Shown: positions 59,238 through 64,000 of the stretch, piece after piece | How positions within the stretch are numbered: position 1 is the stretch's first letter | How the letters are laid out: each line of letters begins with the position of its first letter | Assembly: GCA_034927505.1 (NCBI GenBank) | Contig: JAYFPY010000011.1 | Coordinates: 1 to 64,000 of the forward strand | Reading direction: 5' to 3' | Length of the DNA: 64,000 bases | Source: RUG100 sp034927505 | GTDB lineage: Bacteria > Bacillota > Clostridia > Peptostreptococcales > Anaerovoracaceae | Program-made: the position numbers and the translations under genes | Notes under the pieces: model-generated | Told to the model about the DNA's origin: nothing | The model's database searches: none | What the model saw: only the letters and a program-made list of their open reading frames with translations

Positions 59238-61207
59238 AAACTTTTTATAAAAAGTACCTTCACAGCTACATCGGTATCTGTGTGGTACTTGCAATAGCGA
59301 TCACTCTGATAATAGAAACGCTGGCGAGACAGACTATATACGGCGGAGTAGTATTCATGGTCACTCATCCGCTGGTATTTTTGTACAATGCAGTTATAGT
59401 ATTCGTATGCATGTCTATTGGTCTGCTTTTCAGGCACAGAATGTTCGTTACTATTATAGTATCGGCTACCTGGCTCGTACTGGGGATCGTAAACGGCATA
59501 ATACTCAGCAACCGAATGACTCCCTTTACAACAGGCGATATCGCAGAAGTAAAGGATGGACTGACTCTGGTCAGCAATTACATGTCGAAAACACAGATAG
59601 TCCTGCTGATAGCCGGCGCAGTTGCACTGGTTCTGCTGATTATTTTTCTTTTCAGGAAGGTACCGAAACTTCAGTCGAAGATACACTACAAAAGTGCAAT
59701 ACCGGCTTTTCTGATAATTGTGCTCATAGGCGCTTCCTGTACCGGACTGGTCGTAAAGACAAAGGTCGTGGATACATATTTTCCAAACCTGGCTTACGGA
59801 TACAGAGACAACGGTTTTTCATACTGCTTTCTGGCCACCTGGCTGGATAAAGGCGTAAGCAAGCCTGACAATTATTCGGCGAAATCCATACGCAGTATAT
59901 TCACAAAAAAGGAACTGGACACAACTGTGGGCGATACAAAGAATGACGGGGGCGAAAAACATCCGAACATTATTTTCCTGCAGCTTGAGTCTTTCATAGA
60001 CCCTGATATAGTCAGCGACATCAAACTGGACAAAGACCCGATACCGAATTACAGAAAGCTGTCAAAGAACTATTCATCAGGCAAGCTGCATGTGCCGTCG
60101 GTAGGTGCGGGTACTGCCAATACTGAATTCGAAAACATGACGGGTATGAGCGTCAAATTCTTCGGACCGGGAGAATATCCATACAAGACCATCCTTCATG
60201 ATGAGACCTGTGAGAGCATCCCGTACAACCTTCGAAACATCGGCTATTCCACTCATGCGATACACAATCACAGGGCGGCTTTTTACGGCCGGAACAAAGT
60301 CTTTGGAAACCTGGGATTCGAAACATTCACATCGCTGGAGTATATGAGCGATGTGAGCAAAACTCCAAAGAACTGGGCAAGAGACAACGTGCTTACTTCG
60401 CAGATGACGGATGCCATGGGATCCACAAAGGGATCGGATTATATATACACTATATCTGTACAGGGCCACGGCAAATATCCGACGGAAGAGGTAATAAAAG
60501 ACCCGGAGGTAACAGTGACTTCAGCACCGACGCAGGAACTGAAGTGGCAATGGGAATACTATGTGAATCAGATAAATGAAATGGACACCTTCATCGGCAA
60601 GCTGACAAAGACACTGGAAAGCTATGACGAAGATGTGGTCCTGGTAATGTACGGAGATCACTTGCCTGCAATAGACAATCTTACAGAGGAAAACGTAAAG
60701 GGCCGAAGCATATACCAGACAGATTATGTCATATGGAGTAATTTCAAAATGGATAATAAGAAAGAAGATCTTTATTCATATCAGCTGGGTGCTGAACTTT
60801 TGGATAGACTGGATATTCACAACGGGACCATGGTCACATATCACCAGAACCATAAGAACGACAAAAATTATCTCAAGAATCTGGAAGCACTGCAGTACGA
60901 TATGCTGTACGGTAAAAGGTACATTTACGGCAACAGCGGGACTACGCCGTTCAAAAATACCGGACTGAAGATGGGCGTGAAAGACGTGAAGATAGACAAG
61001 GTAGTAAAGATCGGAGAGAAGTACTATATAAAGGGGCAGAACTTTACGGAATACAGCAAAGTCAATCTGGATGGAAAGATCTTGAAGACAGTGTATCTGG
61101 GACCTACTCTGCTGGGACTGAAAGAGGAAGTTGATCCAAAGGATGCTTCTAAGATGAAGATCAGTCAAGTGGAGAAGAATAACGAGATCTTGAGCACTTC
61201 AGAATAG
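59225..61207 (+). CDS. LTA synthase-like membrane sulfatase-fold protein
   Basis: 660 residues. Five N-terminal membrane helices (about 12-35, 43-68, 72-95, 122-142, 156-175) are followed by an extracellular sulfatase-fold domain (about 235-545). PNIIFLQLESF opens it. The expected nucleophile threonine is T297 in GAGTANTEFE, aligned to the T-x-x-x-E-F pattern of LtaS. Metal ligands include the Glu of LQLESF and D/H in VMYGDHLPAI. It would polymerise glycerol phosphate onto a lipid carrier or modify envelope glycans. Residues about 580-655 (KDVKIDKVVKIGEKYYIKGQ then NFTEYSKVNL) form an extra IPT/Ig-like tail not present in standard LtaS. AGAGGAA precedes the ATG. Confidence 0.85.
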   Translation: MSKLKTFYKKYLHSYIGICVVLAIAITLIIETLARQTIYGGVVFMVTHPLVFLYNAVIVFVCMSIGLLFRHRMFVTIIVSATWLVLGIVNGIILSNRMTPFTTGDIAEVKDGLTLVSNYMSKTQIVLLIAGAVALVLLIIFLFRKVPKLQSKIHYKSAIPAFLIIVLIGASCTGLVVKTKVVDTYFPNLAYGYRDNGFSYCFLATWLDKGVSKPDNYSAKSIRSIFTKKELDTTVGDTKNDGGEKHPNIIFLQLESFIDPDIVSDIKLDKDPIPNYRKLSKNYSSGKLHVPSVGAGTANTEFENMTGMSVKFFGPGEYPYKTILHDETCESIPYNLRNIGYSTHAIHNHRAAFYGRNKVFGNLGFETFTSLEYMSDVSKTPKNWARDNVLTSQMTDAMGSTKGSDYIYTISVQGHGKYPTEEVIKDPEVTVTSAPTQELKWQWEYYVNQINEMDTFIGKLTKTLESYDEDVVLVMYGDHLPAIDNLTEENVKGRSIYQTDYVIWSNFKMDNKKEDLYSYQLGAELLDRLDIHNGTMVTYHQNHKNDKNYLKNLEALQYDMLYGKRYIYGNSGTTPFKNTGLKMGVKDVKIDKVVKIGEKYYIKGQNFTEYSKVNLDGKILKTVYLGPTLLGLKEEVDPKDASKMKISQVEKNNEILSTSE

Positions 61208-61216
61208 GAGATCGAT

Positions 61217-61765
61217 GTGGATATTATCGAAACGCAGAGGCTCAGGCTGGAGGAGTGGAACAGAAAGGATGCGGAAGATCTGTTCGAATACGCCCGTAAT
61301 CCCAATGTAGGACCGGCTGCAGGCTGGAAGCCTCATGAGAGCATCAGAGAATCAAAACAGATAATCAAAAAAGTGTTCATACCGGCAGGAGTATGGAAGA
61401 TCACATATAAAGAAAACGGCAAAGCTGTAGGGACTATCAGTTTCAGTGAAGACAAAAGAAGACCGGATATAAACTGTAAAGAACTGGGCTATTCCATAAA
61501 TGAAGACTACTGGGGGATGGGCCTTATGTCCGAAGCAGTGGATGCTGTGATCGAATATGGTTTTGATGTTATGAAACTGGAGATGATGTCCATAACCACC
61601 GGACCGGATAATATGGGGTCGCGGCGTATAATCGAAAAGATGGGGTTTGTCTACGAAGGGACTTTAAGGCATTCATACAAGATATATGATAATTCAATAA
61701 GAGATCTCAGGTGTTATTCACTTTTCAAAAGTGAATGGCTGAAAGCTCAGTCAGAGCATCTGTAA
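61217..61765 (+). CDS. RimJ/RimL-type GNAT acetyltransferase
   Basis: 182 residues. The start ETQRLRLEEWNRKDAEDLFE and KELGYSINEDYWGMGLMSEA (the acetyl-CoA loop, W-G-x-G) are typical, followed by TGPDNMGSRRIIEKMGFVYE. This group acetylates N-terminal or amino-group substrates on proteins or small molecules, and the target is unknown. Start GTG at 61217 six bases after AGGAG; an ATG two bases earlier is out of frame. The last 41 bases overlap the end of the convergent aroE-aroK gene. Confidence 0.87.
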   Translation: MDIIETQRLRLEEWNRKDAEDLFEYARNPNVGPAAGWKPHESIRESKQIIKKVFIPAGVWKITYKENGKAVGTISFSEDKRRPDINCKELGYSINEDYWGMGLMSEAVDAVIEYGFDVMKLEMMSITTGPDNMGSRRIIEKMGFVYEGTLRHSYKIYDNSIRDLRCYSLFKSEWLKAQSEHL

Positions 61766-62930
61766 CAGAACTGTTGTTTGATATTGAAAAATCGCTGCAG
61801 CTTTCATAAAGAGGCAGCCTTTTTTTGTACATCGTTTCAAGATCTTTTGAAAGAGGACGGCCGCAGGTTTCCAGAGCATCAATATTACGCCTGATAAAAA
61901 CAACAGGTCCGTTCTGTCTCATTGCATCACGATTTTCACTGCGAAGGATGGCGCCGCCGCCGGCGGCTATAACCTGTCCGTGCTGAGCTGAAACACGGGA
62001 AAGGATCCTGCTTTCAATATTTCGAAAAGCTTCTTCGCCCTGTTCCTCGATCACCTGCCCGGGAGGCATGCCGGTTTCTTTTTCGATGAGGCAGTCTATG
62101 TCCGCAAACGCCATGCCCAGGCAATCTGCCAGTTCCCTGCCCAGGGAGGATTTGCCGCTGCCGGGCATACCTATGAGTGTTATGTTCATCATTTGTTTTC
62201 GGATGGCATCGATGATTTTTTCGTTTTCCTTTTGATATCTCTTTTCACCGGTAAAGTATTCGGCGGCTGCAGTTGCCTGGGCCACCAGCATTGGAAGACC
62301 GCAGGAAAATCTTATACCTGCCTTTTCTGCCTGCAGCAGAAGAGCGGTCTTTGCCGGGTTGTAGATAAGATCCAGCACGCCTTCAAGATTTTTAAATCCT
62401 GAAATATCCAGCGGTGTTTTGCCGTTGTCCGGATACGTTCCGACAGGAGTGGCATTGACCAGGATGCGGATATCGTCAGGGATACTGTCGTAGGTCACCG
62501 GCCCCTTTCGTCCTGCAGTAAGGACCTGCGAAGCGCCTCTGTCTGCTGCAGCTTTTCGAGCCATAAGACCGGCACCGCCTGTGCCCATGATCAGGACTTT
62601 TTTGCCGGAAAAATCTATACCGCAGCGATCGGCCATGTACAGGAAGCCGATGTAATCGGTGTTGGCGCCGCAGAGCTTTCCATCGTGCATATACACCGTA
62701 TTGACTGCCCCTATTTCTTTGGCCGGACCGTCGATTTCATCAAGATATCTCATTATTTCTTTTTTGTAGGGGATCGTCACATTGAGCCCTCTGAAATTTC
62801 GCTCTGACATAAAGCCCGGAAGTTTTTCCGGAGAGACCTGAAACATATCATATGAGTAGGCGCCCAGCATTTCATGGATCTCCTTCGAAAAACTGTGTGA
62901 AAGATGCTCGCCTAAAAGTCCGTAATCCAT
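61725..62930 (-). CDS. Shikimate dehydrogenase-shikimate kinase fusion
   Basis: 401 residues combining two consecutive steps of chorismate synthesis. Residues 1 to about 245 are AroE: GLLGEHLSHSFSKEIHEML, NVTIPYKKEIM (catalytic lysine), GANTDYIGFLYM and the NADP turn MGTGGAGLMARKAA. Residues about 250-401 are AroK: P-loop LIGMPGSGKSSLGREL, DIDCLIEKETGM, and AAGGGAILR for shikimate. GGAGG is followed by GTG-ATG-ATG; the last ATG (62930) has the best spacing. PheA ends within those codons, so the two are translationally coupled. The fusion should let the shikimate product pass directly to the kinase (inference). Confidence 0.9.
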   Translation of the reverse strand: MDYGLLGEHLSHSFSKEIHEMLGAYSYDMFQVSPEKLPGFMSERNFRGLNVTIPYKKEIMRYLDEIDGPAKEIGAVNTVYMHDGKLCGANTDYIGFLYMADRCGIDFSGKKVLIMGTGGAGLMARKAAADRGASQVLTAGRKGPVTYDSIPDDIRILVNATPVGTYPDNGKTPLDISGFKNLEGVLDLIYNPAKTALLLQAEKAGIRFSCGLPMLVAQATAAAEYFTGEKRYQKENEKIIDAIRKQMMNITLIGMPGSGKSSLGRELADCLGMAFADIDCLIEKETGMPPGQVIEEQGEEAFRNIESRILSRVSAQHGQVIAAGGGAILRSENRDAMRQNGPVVFIRRNIDALETCGRPLSKDLETMYKKRLPLYESCSDFSISNNSSVTDALTELSAIHF

Positions 62931-62932
62931 CA

Positions 62933-64000
62933 TCACACCTCCATGTAGTTCCCAAGGCAGACGAATACTTCGGGAGACTGATCCAGTTCACACAGCAGGT
63001 CAACGATATGCCTGTCGGCAAGATCTGCTTCCATATCAAAGTAAAACATGAATTCGAAATCACTGCCGGGGACGGGTCTGGATTCTAGTTTAGTCAGATT
63101 GACGCCCAACAGAGAGAATTTTGCGATGGTGTGGTACAGAGACATAGGCCTGTGGGGAAGAGACATCATTATGCTCAGTTTGCGTGAACCGGGATATATC
63201 TCCATGTTCTTTGAAATGCAGATGAATCTGGTGTAATTGTTGTCGCTGATCTGGATGTCATCCTTTATTATTTCCAGACCGTACAGCTGAGCGCAGTCAG
63301 CTGAGGAGACCGCAGCCAGATCTGTTCTGCCGCTTTCTGCCACCATACGGGCAGCCTGAGCGGTGTTGCCGCAGGGCGTTATCTTCACATCCGGCAGACT
63401 TTTCAAAAATCCGGCGCATTGCCCCAGGGCCTGTTCATGTGAAACTATCTCGCGGATATCCGAAAGGGAAGTCCCGTGTTTTACCAGCAGTCTGTGTGAA
63501 ACGCGGAGTTTGGTGCTTCTTGAAATGTGGAAATCATGTTCTCTCATCAGGTCGTATACGTGGCCCACCGAACCGTAGGAACTGTTTTCAATGGGAAGGA
63601 CGCCGTATCTGCAGAGGCCTTTTTCAACAGCAGTAAAGACACTGTCAAAGGAATTGAAAAAGTTAACTCTGGGAAAGCCAAATATTTTCTCTGCTGCATC
63701 CTGGGAGTAGGAGCCTTCTATGCCCTGGCAGGCTACAGTCGCTGATTCGGGAAACAATTCAGGCGTATTTGTCCGAGAGATCTCGATCTTTTTTCTCAGC
63801 GGACTGTCAGACAGTATGGCAGTATTCTGCCAGGATCGGCTGACGTCGAAAAGGGTATTATACACACAGCGGGCGTATCTCTCCAGGTCCGGACCGACAG
63901 TGTCGGACACCCTCTCAAGGATCTCTCTTTCACGTCGGGCGTTCACTACAGGAAGATCCTGTTTCTTTTTGTAATCGGCCACTTTGCCGGCCAGCTTCAT
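62933..64000 (-). CDS. pheA: Bifunctional chorismate mutase/prephenate dehydratase (5' end beyond the window)
   Basis: The 355 visible residues open inside a chorismate mutase domain (MKLAGKVADYKKKQDLPVV, matching the second half of the AroQ first helix). They continue to VACQGIEGSYSQDAAEKIFG, the start of the prephenate dehydratase domain. ENSSYGSVGHVYDLM and the catalytic NNYTRFICIS (Thr-Arg-Phe) follow. An ACT-type regulatory domain (about 265-350) contains SLYHTIAKFSLLGVNLTKLESRP and binds phenylalanine for feedback inhibition. It makes phenylpyruvate from chorismate. The ATG at 64000 is internal to the domain and is not the real start. It couples to the aroE-aroK gene downstream. Confidence 0.93.
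   Translation of the reverse strand: MKLAGKVADYKKKQDLPVVNARREREILERVSDTVGPDLERYARCVYNTLFDVSRSWQNTAILSDSPLRKKIEISRTNTPELFPESATVACQGIEGSYSQDAAEKIFGFPRVNFFNSFDSVFTAVEKGLCRYGVLPIENSSYGSVGHVYDLMREHDFHISRSTKLRVSHRLLVKHGTSLSDIREIVSHEQALGQCAGFLKSLPDVKITPCGNTAQAARMVAESGRTDLAAVSSADCAQLYGLEIIKDDIQISDNNYTRFICISKNMEIYPGSRKLSIMMSLPHRPMSLYHTIAKFSLLGVNLTKLESRPVPGSDFEFMFYFDMEADLADRHIVDLLCELDQSPEVFVCLGNYMEV

Overview
The window looks like a chromosomal stretch of an anaerobic, Gram-positive, moderately low-GC member of the Bacillota (class Clostridia). Support: DivIC, RNase M5, a GdpP-family protein, a DnaD-type primosome gene, an LPXTG-like cell-wall anchor, a class B sortase, a CIRCE/HrcA operator, AGGAGG ribosome binding sites throughout, and fermentative or amino-acid genes (hbd, diaminopropionate ammonia-lyase, a rubredoxin-type FMN protein). 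A Family XIII / Anaerovoracaceae-like relative is a guess from overall flavour.

Layout. 1-7200: the end of one gene, then a 250-nt leader with two look-alike terminator hairpins, then a 2184-residue wall-anchored DUF11-repeat surface protein. 7240-12550 (minus strand): purB-purA-alr-TetR and an amidohydrolase relative that has lost its catalytic barrel. 12683-20362: tRNA-Arg(CCT) carrying a decayed prophage bounded by a perfect 49-bp direct repeat, with copies exactly 7600 bp apart. Only head genes, an integrase remnant and tail scraps remain. Inside it sits the most unusual item: a MuF head protein with an AT-richer C-terminal HExxH metallopeptidase-like domain, followed at once by a 61-residue gene with its own strong ribosome binding site. 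This has the layout of a phage polymorphic toxin and immunity gene.

20400-33400: a CIRCE-controlled Hsp20, diaminopropionate ammonia-lyase, a DUF218 membrane protein, an HD phosphohydrolase, GNAT and SDR enzymes, a rubredoxin-FMN glutamate-synthase-like protein, a secreted beta-sandwich protein, sortase B, CvpA, tadA, an Ig-like membrane protein, ispE and a GntR regulator. 33400-43200: HtrA protease, phosphohexomutase, DUF1934, a 31-residue membrane miniprotein, DUF1846, two transporters, an NfeD/SPFH pair and hbd.

43200-50260 is the conserved replication/ribosome block rpsF-ssb-rpsR, then yybS-gdpP-rplI-dnaB-DUF1858-dnaD. Two variants stand out. The GdpP-like protein has no membrane anchor, and the DnaD-like protein ends in what looks like the zinc-binding N-terminal region of a DnaI/DnaC helicase loader. 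50330-57320: a two-component system, a V4R protein paired with a soluble diguanylate cyclase, and an FtsX-type ABC exporter. 57350-64000: DivIC, RNase M5, RsmA, an LTA-synthase-like protein and GNAT on the plus strand, meeting aromatic amino-acid genes (an AroE-AroK fusion and PheA) on the minus strand. The right edge cuts off the start of pheA.
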